From Pegoplata infirma (lineage: Eukaryota; Arthropoda; Insecta; Diptera; Anthomyiidae), in assembly GCA_963921195.1 (NCBI GenBank), contig OY992536.1:286521530-286585529 (forward strand): a stretch of DNA of 64,000 nucleotides, read 5' to 3'. A model generated the notes under the pieces. The model had not been told where the DNA came from, made no database searches, and was given only the letters and a program-made list of their open reading frames with translations. The translations under genes were made by a program, and so were the position numbers. Below, in pieces: positions 20,646-32,394 of this stretch; position 1 is the stretch's first letter, and every line of letters begins with the position of its first letter.

Positions 20646-22020
20646 GTTTGCAAACACCTTTGATTAAAAACTAAAAATTTCACTGTACCACAAAAAAGAA
20701 ATCCGAACTGACTTTTCAAAACCCTTTTCTTATTTAATCTATTTAATGATCTACTTTCATACGGCATTAAAGCCATTATAGGCTCAAAACGATGACCAAA
20801 AATTTGTTGCACAGTGTTATTTCACAAAACAATTTTGTGACATTTCAAAATAAAAAATGAAAACAAATTTGTTACAGGAGACTAAATATGCAGACACTTT
20901 TGTTTTTGTAGATGTTGTTGTTATAATTGTTGGGTGTCGCGACGACGGCCATCAAAAATTTAACCTAAAACTGACAAATTCATGACAACAGCCTCACAAA
21001 CAGCAATAATAATAACAACAACAAAACTAAATCAAATGACAGCAACATTACACACATACTTGTATAATACTTTCAACCACTAAGCGCCCCCTATTGGCTG
21101 GAAAAATATTGTTTGTTTATAAATTTTTGCTTGCTGGTGCTGCTGCTGCTTCTGACTATCATCTACAACAACTTTATGAAAATGCCTGCAACATGACAGC
21201 CAGTCAAGTTAGTCAGCCAGCCAGCCCCCTTCTCTTCCATAGTGGATATGATTTTTCTATAAACATAAAATTTTGATAAATATTGTGTAGTTTATTTTGA
21301 AAAATATATATAAAACTCACCGACCGAACGACTAACTGACTAGCAGACATACAAAACACTAACGATTAAATATTGCTAAACTGCTGCTGCTGCTGCTACT
21401 GCTGCTGCTATTGCTACTTTTGCTGCTGCCATAGTCTAAAAACGAAAGAGTCATTGGGAAAAAAATTGCTAGAGGAAGGCTGAGAGTTTAAGTTATGTTT
21501 TAGGTGTCAAAATAGGGATCAACAGTCAATAAAATTGCGTTTGACATGTCAAATCACTCTCTATACTACAGCACACGTTTGCATATAAATTTACTTGTTA
21601 GGGAGGATTGGAAATGGAATGTGTAACACAAGATTTTTTTTTTTATGAACAAAAAAGTTAAATTCTGTCTGATGTCTAGTCATTTATATATTTTACTTTT
21701 TTTTTCGTGATACTCGGTGAAAATCTGCTGTTGTCATGATGACTTTTGAAAATTTGTCAACATAAAACAACTACAAACATTTATACACCAATCAAAATTT
21801 AATAACTCTTGTTGAAGGTTTTTGAAGGATTTCTAAATAAAATTTTGTTGTAGTATATTTAAAAAATGAAGTGTGTTTAATTTCAAGGTCATTTAATATA
21901 GATTTATTTAAAAAATAAATATTTTGTTTGGATCATGTTTGATAGAAAATTATTATTACACTGTGCAACAGTCATTTGAGACCCTTAAGAAAACGAATGT
22001 TTGTAATATGGAAGAAAAAG
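20646..22020. other. Apparently single-copy DNA with CAG/CTG tracts
   Basis: This is the least repeat-like stretch, with higher complexity, AACAACA runs and a CTG-rich tract. It may be host intronic or intergenic sequence. No exon with good splice sites and an open frame was found on either strand; the longest frame (21094-21276) is unconvincing. Confidence 0.5.
21378..21432. repeat. (CTG)n interrupted microsatellite
   Basis: About 18 CTG/CTA/TTG triplets in 55 bases. Confidence 0.9.
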
Positions 22021-22023
22021 GTT

Positions 22024-22162
22024 TCCATGTCAATGTTCTGTGTTGTTGTTGTTGTAGAGTCCACCGGAATTTTCACATTAGTTAATTTAATATTAACTTT
22101 AACTTTTAAATTTCTGGATTGGGTTGGTAAATTAAAGTGGGAATGGGAGTCATAAAACTGTT
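22024..22162 (-). other. 3' UTR of the Jockey/LOA-like LINE
   Basis: On the minus strand it follows the pol stop codon and contains CTACAACAACAACAACAC, a motif I associate with 3' UTRs of this retrotransposon group. The true 3' end is uncertain. Confidence 0.5.
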
Positions 22163-24480
22163 TTACCTTTTCAGTTCGAGAAAGCGAGCTGCCTTGATGG
22201 GATTGATTCACAATGATCTGGAAATCAATGAAGTGGGTCAAAGCGGGCACTCGAAAAGGTGGATGGTGTTATGGGGTGCAGAGTTGCAAATAGGGTAGGT
22301 GTCCGTGACGTCCGAGTTAACTTTGGCCAGGTAAATATTTAACTCCCTAGAGTAACCTGATCTGAGTTGAGACAATGTCCCTCATTCTCCCTATAGACAA
22401 CCTCAGGGTGGAGCCGGGCATGCTCTTCTTTTAGGTTGCCACTCTGCACCAGACTTATGAGATGACATACGGCATGGTTGTGGTGCTCGGTTATAGAATC
22501 AATGACAAATTGATTAGTGAGAAAGGAGCAATGGCTCCGAATAGGCAGAATTTTGGTCTCCTTAGATGCCATTGAATCACACCCTGTTACTAATCTGATG
22601 GCCGTGTTCAGCACCGTTTGAACTTTTATTCATTGTATATTGCTAATGGACGGCGACCAGACCAGGGCGGTACCCAGCAAAATTTTTTGTTCCCAATAAT
22701 CGGTTCCAGAACGCATCATTTTACCCTGCAACCGATTCTACTTAACATTCAAGAATCAATGATTTTTGTTTGAAATTGTCCCAAAAGCAATCGTTTTTTA
22801 GAGGAAACAGTTTTTTTGAAAAATAATTTTACATAGAAAATTTTGTTGTGATTACCATAGAATACATTCAAGAATCTGTTAAACAAGAAATTTGTTCCAA
22901 AAAATTTTAATGAGTATAATCGATAATAGGACGACCTATGGCTTTGTACGTCTTCATGACCGTCTCCTTTTCTTTAATATATCTTTCAAAATGGGCTTCC
23001 TCCCTTTCACTCGCCTCATATCTTTAGCGTGCCTGGCGAACATAAAGAGGCAATCGAAGTGGAAACCAAGAATCTTTGGGGTTTTAATTGTGAGAACTCT
23101 CTGTCTACTTATGTGGATTTTGATCACCCTGGTAACCACTTTTTGCCGTCGACTTGGTTGTTAAGAGTTAGAGGTTACTGTCTGTCAAAAAGTTGCACAG
23201 GCTTAGCAGATATCTGTCAAGTTTGTGGCAAACCCTGTATATTTCTCCTTAATCCCGACCTAAAACCTTTCAACTCTGATTGTTTGCCAGCCCGTGTCGA
23301 ATACCTTAGACATATCAAGCGACCACTATGGTCCTCTCATATCGCACATCGCAGTTGTTGTGCTGTGTCCAGAACAAAAGCCTTGTTGAAGGTCTGCCAT
23401 GGGGAAATTCTTAATAAGCCGAGGGAGAAGGACAGATTCCCGGACATTAACCACTGGGGATAATGGGGTTATAGGCCTGTAGGAACATTCCAAGTTCATG
23501 GGTTTCCCAGGTTTGAGAACGGGAACAAGCTTCCAAATATCTGGCATCTGCAAGGAGTTGACATACAGGCTAACTGTGTTTGCCATATATATCAACCCTT
23601 TCACCCCCACTTGTATGAGCATTATCATTGCATGACCATCGGGCTATCAGGCTTTCGCTTTCCTGATTGCTTTGAAGATATCTTTCGGAGTGATCTCTAC
23701 ATCGTCTGTCAGAGGCAGAGATATAATCTTCTTTTGGATGGCTCGGTGGTCTCTGTTAGTTCTGGCCAGATACATCATTGAAAGTCAATCGGCGTGCAAA
23801 TCTTGAAAGTTTGAGGTGGTCTTCCGCGTCTGTGGGAATTGGAAATATTCTTTATGGTTGACCAAATACGATTAGAACCTTTATCCTACACTCTTCTAGG
23901 TGCCGTAACCACAGATCTTTCCAGTGAGCAGGGACTTAAGCATCAATATCAGCGCTCAGCTGCCTTAAACATGAATTTTCTCTTTGGGCGGAAAGTTCAG
24001 GTGCATCTTAGCGATGTGTACAACCGGAATGTAGCGGTTTTTCTCTACAACCAAGATCTTTCAAATGTTCCTCTCTTCCTCTGAATTTGTATAGGAAGAA
24101 GTCAATTGCCCGAATTGTAGTTCCGTCACAAAAGTCCGTTCTTTATCAGATATAAAAGTCGGGAATTTTTTCGATCTAAACGGTGATGAAAATGAGATCA
24201 GATTTGAGGACGATGATAGCATGCCAGGTGGTAAAGCCTACAATATCTGGGCAGACTATTGAAAGATCTGGCGAGCTACGACAGTTTGCGGTGATACGAG
24301 AAGGGTGGCCATCATTGATGACACTGTAGTTTGTGCCATCAATTTGTTCAGAAAGATGTTACATATCGCATCATTTTCCGCTATCATGGTCCGCATTCAA
24401 ATATGACTCACCCATTAAGAACTCAATGAAAGGGCAATATCATGGGTTGATGTCCGCCCTTGGAAAGGTATTAACAAAAT
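22163..24480 (-). pseudogene. Decayed non-LTR retrotransposon pol (endonuclease-RT), Jockey/LOA-like
   Basis: Minus-strand remains of ORF2 of a LINE, which would encode an APE-type endonuclease and a reverse transcriptase. Pieces in order from 24480 downward: endonuclease end (ITANCRSSPDLSIV near 24290; then TTWHAI, KSD), linker (NFPPKE near 23970), NRDHRAIQKKI and ITPKDIFKAIRKAKA (23770-23660), LKPGKP, SYRPIT, HSTTTA (23540-23340), LDMSKVFDT (near 23310), TPKILGFHFD (near 23070), TYKAIGRPIIDY (22960-22917), LVWSPS, NTAIRLVTGC, KILPIR (22660-22530), and the tail YPICNSAPHN-THLFECPL with an ARFLELKR end before TAA at 22163-22165. There are many stops and frameshifts; the YADD palm region is deleted between about 23310 and 23110. 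A MITE splits it at 22673-22913. Inactive. The clade call is from motif style only. Confidence 0.85.
22673..22913. mobile_element. MITE with CCCAGCAAAATTTT end, TSD GTA
   Basis: 241-bp insertion in the LINE. GTA flanks both sides (22670-22672 and 22914-22916); removing the element and one GTA restores the LINE reading frame between the IIDY and LVWSPS motifs. Ends are CCCAGCAAAATTTT and AAAATTTTAATGA. A related copy lies inverted at 58938-59179. Confidence 0.8.
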
Positions 24481-24989
24481 CGTTCTTCCCTTATAAAAAT
24501 GTCAAATAGGTTCTTAAAAAGAAAGAACTCAAATGTCCAATAAATGAAAAAACGATATAGCTGAGAAGCCGATACACCCCAAATCATCTCTTTTATACAT
24601 ATGTATATATTTTAAGTTTCAGGAAAATTTTGTGTAGGAGCTGGAATACTTTCTATTCTAATGTTGTCCGTCAGTCAGCGGAAAGCATTATACAGTCTAA
24701 ACAAAAAAAAGAAACTGCTACAGTAGAGTGACATTTTTTCTTCAACTATTAATTTTTTTAAGTGTTTTCGATTTTATTCTTCTATTCTATTACACGCATA
24801 GAAGAAACATGATTACGACAACCATAATAGAGGGGTTTGATTGATTACTTTATCATCTTTGACGATCATAGTATGAGAAAAAAAGTTGTCATTTTTTAAT
24901 TGTTGATGCTCATAGTATCAACAAATTTTTTAAAAAAATCTCAAAATTTGTTTAACTTATTTTCATGGAGCTTGTCTCAACTTTCATTA
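24481..24989. other. Repeat debris between LINE and next repeat
   Basis: 24540-24660 matches the right end region of the 5528-7589 element (AAGCCGATACACCCCAAATC; TATATTTTAAGTTTCAGG) but is diverged and has lost the terminal CCTTG. The rest shows nothing recognised. Confidence 0.5.
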
Positions 24990-25140
24990 AAAACTAATTT
25001 GAGACAAATCTTATCATTTTAACCTGTGGCGCCCTTCGTTAAAATTTTTATTTTTAAGAAAATGTAAAGTAAAAGTTAATTTTACCCCACCGTGCGCTAT
25101 TGCTATATCAAAAACAAACTTAAGCAAAATTTTTAAAATT
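24990..25140. repeat. GGGCGCCACGGG repeat fragment
   Basis: AATTTGAGACAAATCTTATCA and TGTGGCGCCCTTCGT, in the orientation of the 40190 and 48400 copies. Confidence 0.6.
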
Positions 25141-26150
25141 AGATTTTTTTTGCTCATTCCCAAATTAATTCTCCACAAATCAAAAAACATTGAAATGTAA
25201 ATAAACATGTTTTAACAATTTGTAAATGATACAAATTAAACGAACATGGATTTGTATTGTTTAGATACAAGTATGTATGAGTATAACAAAAAAAAAATTA
25301 AACAGAATATATAAAATAAATAAACAAATATCGAACCAATCGTACTAACTTTGTAAAAGAGCAACAGTCGAACAAGGATAACTGTAACCCGGATTAATAA
25401 AAAAAAATCAATAACTGAAACAAACTAATTTTGTCAAAGGTCTCCTTTGATGATTTTGAAAGGAATCACTTCTTCTGAAAGAAACCCAGATTATTGAAAT
25501 AATTCGGATAAGTGCAATTGAGTAAATTTTCAGTTATTTGTGTTTGACTGTCTAAATATAAACATGGACATTGTTGCGCCATGGCGCTACTAAAACAAAA
25601 ATATTTATTTGCAAATCATTGAAATCAAAAACAAACAACTCCAAAATATTGAAAAATTTTGGAATATCAATATGAAAAACATTAATAGCCCAGCAAAATT
25701 TTTGGTTACCAAAAAAACAGTTTTGGAAAAATTTTTCTTGCATCTTCTGTGCAAGAACATTTTCTAACTTTTTGTCCGATGAATTCTGTTTGAACCATTT
25801 CGGAAACCACACTCAATAGAAAATTTAGTCGAAAAATTTGTAAAACGACTTTCATTTTGAATTTGCAAACTTTTTTCTGCAGAAATGAGATATAAATTAA
25901 TTTATCTCTGCCATTCAATTTAAGAAAGTAACATACATTTTTCTGCAATTTTACTGCTTTGAGTGCTGAATTTCCAAAAAAAATTTGTGCAAATTTCAGC
26001 AGATTATTTTGTAATTTTAAAGAAATTGTTTGTTGATATTTTTTTTTTTTTATTTTCAAAATTTAAAAAGTAATCAGTATATTATTTTAATATGTTTACA
26101 GAAATATTTTTTAATTAAAAAAAAAAACAACTTCAAAAATGTAATTGAAA
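25141..26150. other. AT-rich sequence with a CCCAGCAAAATTTT-like start
   Basis: At about 25688 CCCAGCAAAATTTTTGG looks like the left end of the CCCAGCAAAA MITE group, but no matching right end was found before 26150. A 117-codon minus-strand frame (25706-26059) lacks recognisable domains and is probably chance. Confidence 0.45.
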
Positions 26151-26159
26151 AAAGCGTAA

Positions 26160-26430
26160 CAAAACAATTAAGTTTTAGTCGGTCAAGACCGACCATATAA
26201 TACCCCACACCAGTGCTTTCCGGAAAATTAGTCCCCAGTCCAAACATGAACCGATTGGATATTTCTTTCATTAGAAATAAAATTAATGTAAAAACACGCA
26301 CACAACAAATTTAAGTTTAAAAAGTTTATTTTTGTTGCCAATATCCGATTTCACTGAATATCGGAAAAAAATTTAGTATGGGAACTAAATCAAAAAATGG
26401 TCCAATTATAATCACATTAAATAATATTGA
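26160..26430 (-). mobile_element. Helitron-like (HINE-B) 3' fragment
   Basis: Plus strand: AATTAAGTTTTAGTCGGTC then AAGACCGACC (perfect GTCGGTC-AA-GACCGAC hairpin), then ATATAATACCCCACACC. Same family as 13931-14743 and 44785-45335. Confidence 0.75.
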
Positions 26431-26660
26431 GTAAAATTTTAATTGACACAATTAAAACGTTACTCAAATTTTTTCATTTTTTAATTAAGTTTTTAATTGT
26501 GTCAATTAAAAATTTATTAATTAATTTTTTTTTTAATTTAAAAAAGTTTCACAGTTTTTTACAAAAACAAAAACTTTTTTTTAAACTTTTATCAAATATA
26601 TTTATTTCTTAAAGAAAAATTTCATAAAGATTATTTCAAACTTTTATATACATATACAAA
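26430..26660. repeat. AATTGACACAATT palindromic repeat
   Basis: A TTTTAATTG-ACAC-AATTAAAA palindrome plus flanking AT sequence, shared with 39719-40160 and in part with 49925-50400. Confidence 0.6.
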
Positions 26661-26768
26661 AAACATTAAACTAAATGAGAATTCTAAAAATTAACAGAAT
26701 AAAACAAATAAAAAAACTTTTTTCCCCACCCTTTTTTGTTTTGTGTATGTGAAAAAATTATATTTTTT

Positions 26769-26849
26769 TATACCCTTCACTCTAGTTATAGAGGGTATAT
26801 ATGAGTTTGTCATTCCGTTTGGAACACCTCGAAATATTGGTCTAGGACC
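26769..26849 (+). mobile_element. Helitron-like (HINE-A) 5' part, split by an hAT
   Basis: TATACCCTTCACTCTAG to GGTCTAGGACCCC. It continues at 28407 after the hAT insertion at the CCTTAAAG target. Confidence 0.85.
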
Positions 26850-26857
26850 CCTTAAAG

Positions 26858-28398
26858 CAATGGTTCTCAAATGGTGGGTCGCGACCCCCTAGGGGGTCGT
26901 GGAAGTGTTTCAGGGGGTCGCGAACAATTCTGTTAAAACTTAAATTTTTAGTAAATTTTAAACACATTTTTATACCCTCCACTTAGTGATAGATGGTATA
27001 TATAAGTTTGTCATTCCGTTTGTAACTCATCGAAATATCGATCTGGGACCCCATAAAGTATATATATTCATGATGCCCGATCGATTTTAAGACATTCTAG
27101 CGATGTCCGTCTGTCCGTCTGTCTGTCTGTGGAAAATGCTGTCGCGGACAAAATATTGCACATAGATAACTGAAACTTAACGTATTTATTGGAAGTTCTC
27201 CCGAGAAGTTTGGTATTGCATTTGAGCGATATCGGTTCAGCGGTTCAAAAGTTATGAACGAAAATGTAAGCACACCTCAAAAATTTCAGTACATTCAACA
27301 TAACCTAAAAATACAAAATGCTTTAATTCAGCTTCTGGTTGACATATGTGAACATAATTCAACACCAAATGGTATTTAAACAAGTACGAACATATTTTTT
27401 TGACAAAAAAAGAAAAAAATCGCGGATTTTTTTTACCAACATTTTTTCGCGGAAATTTTTTTTTTTCAAAATTTTTTTTTTTTTTTTCAAAAGTAATTTC
27501 CTTTTAAATAAAGTTTTTTGCATTAATCTTTTTGAAATTGTGGAGGGTATCACTACATTCGGCAAGGCCGAATTTAACTTTTTTACTTGTTTATTGTTGT
27601 TTTATAAAAATATACAAATACTTTTAGTAAAAAAATGAATTATTTCCATCACTTAAGGTCCCTCCGTAATCACTGTGCAGTTGTTAATTTCACGGGATGC
27701 CCAACACTGATTTGTGAAGTTTTTTGGCTGAGTCTGGGATCTGACAGTTTATCTTCTATTAACTTTTCGATGCTTTTTCTGAATCTGGGTTTCAAATTTT
27801 TCTAGTACGTTAGGTTTTTGAGAAAACTAAAGACATAGTCACAAAATGTATTCGTGTGCATTTTTAAGAGCTTTGTTTTTGATATTTTTGGATGCGTCTG
27901 GGATCTGACCACTTTTTTCGGTTTAATTTTTAATGCTGATTACAAATCTGGATCCAAATAGCGGATCTAGATTAGTGATTGTATAAAATGTCGATCAATA
28001 CCAAACATTGGTACATAATTTTGAAAAAATTCTCAAAATTGGACTTCAAATGCTTTATTTGTAAACATTTCTTTATTTCTGATCAGGTTAAACTGGAATT
28101 TTTCTTTTATTTCGGAAATAAAAAATGGATGACGATAGTAAGTTTCGACATAAAATCCGTAGTTCGTAGTCATAGTTCACAAGAATTGTGTGTTTTTTTT
28201 TATTTTTTAGAAGTTTTTTACGTGAAATTTTTGGTATGCGTCTGGGGTCTGACCACACGGTTTCGATTAATCTTTTAATGCTGCTTCTGAACTGAGGGAA
28301 AAGTTCTCGTTAATAATTTATTTATTTTTTTGTGGGGGTCGCGAAAAATTGTAAATATTGAAAAGGTGTCGCAAAGCTAAAGTTAGTGAGAAGCTCTG
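26858..28398. mobile_element. Non-autonomous hAT element, copy 1
   Basis: 1541-bp element. It starts CAATGGTTCTCAAA-GGGTCGCGA and ends GTCGCAAAG-GAGAAGCTCTG, with an exact 8-bp duplication CCTTAAAG (26850-26857 and 28399-28406). Insertion split a Helitron-like element, whose halves join correctly without it. It resembles 61646-63119 at both ends. A further Helitron-like copy (26971-27590) lies inside. No transposase frame was found on either strand. Confidence 0.9.
26971..27590 (+). mobile_element. Helitron-like (HINE-A), complete, inside hAT copy 1
   Basis: Starts TATACCCTCCACTTAGTG, then CATAAAGTATATATATTC and GTCCGTCTGTCCGTCTG, and ends with the hairpin TTCGGC-AAGG-CCGAA, TTTAACTTTTTTACTTG. 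The other hAT copy (near 61735) lacks it, so the insertion point is a T run with no target duplication, as expected for HINE/Helentron insertion. Confidence 0.9.
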
Positions 28399-28406
28399 CC
28401 TTAAAG

Positions 28407-28540
28407 TATATATATTCATGATCCTCGATCGATTTTAAGACGATCTAGCGATGTCAGTCCGTCCGTCTGTCTGTTGAAAACACGCTAACTTTTGAAAGTC
28501 TTTAAGGAGGCTCCTGAAGTTTGACATAAATTGTAAACCA
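28407..28540 (+). mobile_element. Helitron-like (HINE-A) continuation of 26769-26849
   Basis: TATATATTCATGATCCTCGATC, then GTCCGTCCGTCTGTCTG and GGAGGCTCCTGAAGTTTG; homology stops near 28540, so the 3' half is gone. Confidence 0.8.
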
Positions 28541-29273
28541 ATTCCCAAAAATGCTACTGGGAGAGTGAGTATAAGTTTGATTGTCATACAAACTATAACA
28601 AAAATTTTAAGGACAATATAGTTTATTTATCAATGGTTGGTTAGAATAACAATGTCTAATCATTATTTTTTTTTTATTATTTATTTATTTTCAAATTCAA
28701 CATTTATTTAGTCATTCGTTTATTCGTTCGTTCGTTCATTCATTAAACATTATTTAATTTTCTTGCGTTATTTAAACATAAATTGTAATTTGTTGTATGT
28801 TTATTATGTTGCTGCCACTTCTGCTGTTGTAGTTGTTTGTTTGCTGTTGGCATATTTGTTGGCATTGCATTTGATAGACTTGTGGCCAACAAAGTTTTTC
28901 CTACGTTTCAACTGTTTTTCCTTTTTTGCTTCTTCCAAAAAAAGGTCTTTTTAATATTATTTTTTTCTTTCTTTAGTTGTTAGTTATATTTCCCAGTAGT
29001 TGGTTAGAAAGAAATTTCTATAGTTAACCAACAACATCATGAAGAATAAACAAAAACAACAAGAAATTATATTATTTTTTTAAACACATACCTTACATAC
29101 ATATTGCTGCGGTTTGTGCGATAATATTTGTTATTTACTTAAACGGAAGGAAGGAAAAACAAAAAACGGAAATGCACATAAATTTATTTTCTCCATTTTA
29201 TACAATATTTGTTGTTTGTATTTGATTATTTGTCTATATATTTGTAAGTATATATGAAATAAATATTTATATT
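28541..29273. other. Apparently single-copy AT-rich DNA
   Basis: No gene. It includes an interrupted TTCG/TTCA tetranucleotide tract (28708-28744) and low-copy-looking sequence with TTGTTG motifs. Confidence 0.5.
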
Positions 29274-29852
29274 AGGGTGGATCGAGAAATGTCCATAAAA
29301 AAAATATATTATTGATCAGTGATCGGTTCTAGGAGAGCGATGTATGCCGGTCCCTCCGTTTGTGGAAAGCACGAAACTGTTCAAAATTAAAAAAAAACTA
29401 TTCCCCTGAAGTTACTAATATGTTTCATGGTCTTGGGCTGATTGTTTTCGGAGATGGGCAAAATCGGTCAAAGTAGAAAAAGTTCCCACTTGAAGAACAA
29501 AATCAACCTCTAAAAAAAGCTATTTTTTATAGGTTTTTTTATACTTCTCTTAAGCAAATGAAACATTCTTATTTCGGAATCAGTTTTATGTCTTAAAAAA
29601 TTTTAACAAAAGAATTTGTTAACATTTATCGCAAGGAGAAGGGTTACCCCATTAAATGGGGGTACCTCTTCAATTTGACACTCCACTTGTTCGAAATGCA
29701 ATTGATCTGTTTATAATTACAATTAATCTATTTATCCTCCAACCATAGTATGGTGATATACACACATTTCGTGTGTAACGCATTGAAATTTCGGTCGGGG
29801 AACCCAAGATGAATAAAATTTATTGATCCGTGATTAACCCAAAGACATTCTA
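29274..29852 (+). mobile_element. Diverged Helitron-like sequence(s)
   Basis: ATTAGGGTGGATCGA near 29274 recalls the ends of the element at 38127. 29740-29850 (GTGTAACGCATTGAAATTTC; CCAAAGACATTCTA) is a HINE 5' part interrupted by the CACTCAAAA element at 29853; TGAATG and GTCTGTTC follow after it at 30622. Confidence 0.55.
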
Positions 29853-30621
29853 CACTCAAAATATATTGTAGGCAAAAACAAAATGAAAAAAAAACATTAA
29901 AAACAAGTGAAGAAACAGTTGAAAACCATCGCAGTAATTATTCATTTGTTTTAACAAACATCAACATTTATTTTTTACTGTTGACAAATTTTTTTAAAAT
30001 AAATAACATTAAAAATTACGTTTTTTTATTCTTTTTTACCAACAAATTCGAAAAAAATAACCCACGAAAACATTAAAAATTAATGATAGTTCTGTTATTT
30101 TTACCAACAAATTCCAAAAAAATAACCTACGAAAACATTAAAAAATAATGATTTCCAAGGTTATTTTTACAATTTTCTATTGAAATATTTTTTTATTTTT
30201 TATTTTTATTTTAATTTTGGGGAATCGATCCCGCAATCAACAACATTCTGGCCAGACACTCTACTCATTCTGCCAAAGTCACTTGATACAAACATGTTTT
30301 TATATTGCTATAAATAATTTGGGTAAAAACTAATGATATCTCATTAAAAAATACCAACAATTTAAAATAAAAATTACTTACACAAATCAGTAAAAATTTA
30401 AAGAATAATCAGTAGTTTTTACTTACAGAACAAAAATAAATGACTTTAAAATTTAATGTTAATGATAGTCTTTATTTTTAGTGTGTTATTTTTGAAACAT
30501 AGGTCAGAAGTAGTCATTAATAAAAACTGAACATCAAACAAATGTTTTTTCTTTTTAAAACGACTAAACGTAAAACTTTTTAAATAAACTGCAAACAGTT
30601 AATGACATAATTTTTTGAGTG
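29853..30621. mobile_element. CACTCAAAA family TIR element, copy 2
   Basis: 769 bp, CACTCAAAAT at the left and TTTTTTGAGTG at the right, TA duplicated (29851-29852 and 30622-30623). The uninterrupted target GACATTCTATGAATG exists near 50575, which confirms the borders. It holds the tRNA-like block on the minus strand (about 30222-30292). Confidence 0.9.
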
Positions 30622-30623
30622 TA

Positions 30624-31327
30624 TGAATGCCAATCCGTCTGTTCAACTGTGGGCCAGAATTTCCATTTTTTGGCTTGTAAGGTCTGTAAGGAAACACGTC
30701 TAAAAATAAGAAATGTACTTAGGAATGTACTTAGGAATATAAACATTGCACATTTTTTCTAACCCATTTTTTACCGGAAATTTAAACGTTGGAATTTTGC
30801 GACGAAACTTTTAGAAACGACTTCTTTTTAAACCCTTTTTTAATAAGGAATTTAAACGTATAAAGTTTTTGACGACTTTTTTAGGAACGGCTCTCTCTTC
30901 CCTTGTGTGGAGCGGGCTTATAAAAATTGTCCAAAAATATCTTCTCTATTTAGTATTAGACCAAAAAACACCCAAAAATTTTAATTATTTCTTTATTTTT
31001 TCTATGTTTTGTTTTTATTCAAGAAATTTTAAGTGTGTGTTCAAACTGCGTCCTACATTTTGGATCCGCCATTTTGATTTCAAAAAATCTGAGTTAGTAT
31101 TCGTGATTAAAGTTGCCCAATCATTTCCTAGTGATAATTTGAATCATTAACTAATAATTTAAATATCTTGTTCGCCAAATTGGATCCTCCATTTTAAATT
31201 TCGAATATTTGATTCCAAATTCAGATTCGGCATCCAAAAAACCATCAAAATCAAAGTTTTTATACAAAACCTACAACATAAAAAAAAAGTTAATATTATA
31301 TTTGTCGCCATATTGGATCCGCCTTTT
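30624..31327. other. Mixed repeat debris
   Basis: 30763-30895 is a two-copy ~70-bp tandem repeat (AACCC-TTTTTA, GGAATTTAAACGT). 31050-31320 has GGATCCGCCATTTTGATTT motifs also found inside the 5528-7589 element. No gene. Confidence 0.5.
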
Positions 31328-32140
31328 TATACCCTCCACTCTAGTGATAGAGGGTATATATAAGTTTGTCATTCCGTTTGTAACACCTCGAAATATTGGT
31401 CTAGGACCACATAAAGTATATATATTCATAATCCTCGATCGATTTTAAGACGATCTAGGAATGTCCGTCCGTCTGTCTGTCTGTTGAAAACACGCAAACT
31501 TTTGAAAGACTTTACGGAGGCTCCTGAAGTTTGGCATATATGTATGTTGGACATTTACCTGGTCAGATTGGTATTGCAATCCAGCAAAATCGGTCCAGTG
31601 GTTCAAAAGTTATGAGCAAAAGACTGAATTTCGGCAAGGGTTTTTCGAGATAAAAAACACTATAACTTTTGTAAGGCAATTCTGAGGATGCTGAAGCTTG
31701 GCACATATATTTAGCGTTCCACTGGCCTGGCTCGTATTGAATTTCAGCGAAATCGGGCAGGTGGTTATTAGCAAAACCGTAAATTTCAGATTATTTTTAC
31801 CTTAAATTCATGTGTTGAAATCCCATTAAACATGTTTTAAAAACATTTGTAAGTCACAAAAATATTGCAAAACGTATTTCGGTCACTCAAAAATATTTTG
31901 ACACTAAAAAAAGCACACTCGAAAAACTTTTTACACTCGAAAAAATTTTGACACTCAAAAAAAATTTAGTAAATATTTTTTTTTTCAAAAATTACTAAAA
32001 AAAAATTTTTTTTACACAAAATAAAATATTTTCAATCAAAATTGTTATTTTTTAACGTTAGAAAATTTACTATCACTTAAAAATGGCATTTTGGAGGGTA
32101 TTCATAGATTCGGCCAAGTCGAATTTAACTTTTCTACCTG
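31328..32140 (+). mobile_element. Helitron-like (HINE-A), full length
   Basis: The best full copy, about 813 bp. It starts TATACCCTCCACTCTAGTG, then CATAAAGTATATATATTC, GATCTAGGAATGTCC and GTCCGTCTGTCTGTCTG. The central part repeats 'cactcgaaaaa/cactcaaaaa' (31880-32000). It ends with TTCGGCCAAGTCGAA and TTTAACTTTTCTACCTG. This matches the DINE-1 plan (conserved head, central tandem repeats, 3' hairpin). Non-coding. Confidence 0.9.
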
Positions 32141-32394
32141 TTTTTTTGGAATTTGTTAGTGAACAAAATGAAAATGACGTTTAAAATAATGTAGAAAATA
32201 GGACTTTTGCAGAACTTTTATTCTCAATATACTTGTACGAAGGACTAAAGCAAGACTTCTGCCAAAAATCTGTCAGTGAAACATCAGCAGAAGGCGAAAA
32301 AAACGAAAAAATAAAATGTTGCTTATCAAGTTCTTGAAGTAAGCCCTTCAATTGTTTTATCACTTCCTTAAAATATGTTTTTCATTTGGTTTTG

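Noticed and set aside
23029..23463. 144-codon plus-strand frame as a gene
   Set aside because: It lies antisense to recognisable LINE reverse-transcriptase motifs and is a shadow frame.
27665..27690. AATCACTGTG near 27670 and 61820 as a Transib end
   Set aside because: It is internal sequence of the hAT family, unpaired and without 5-bp duplication.
27979..28278. 99-codon plus-strand frame as hAT transposase
   Set aside because: No BED finger or hAT dimerisation motif; the matching region of copy 2 is interrupted and non-coding.
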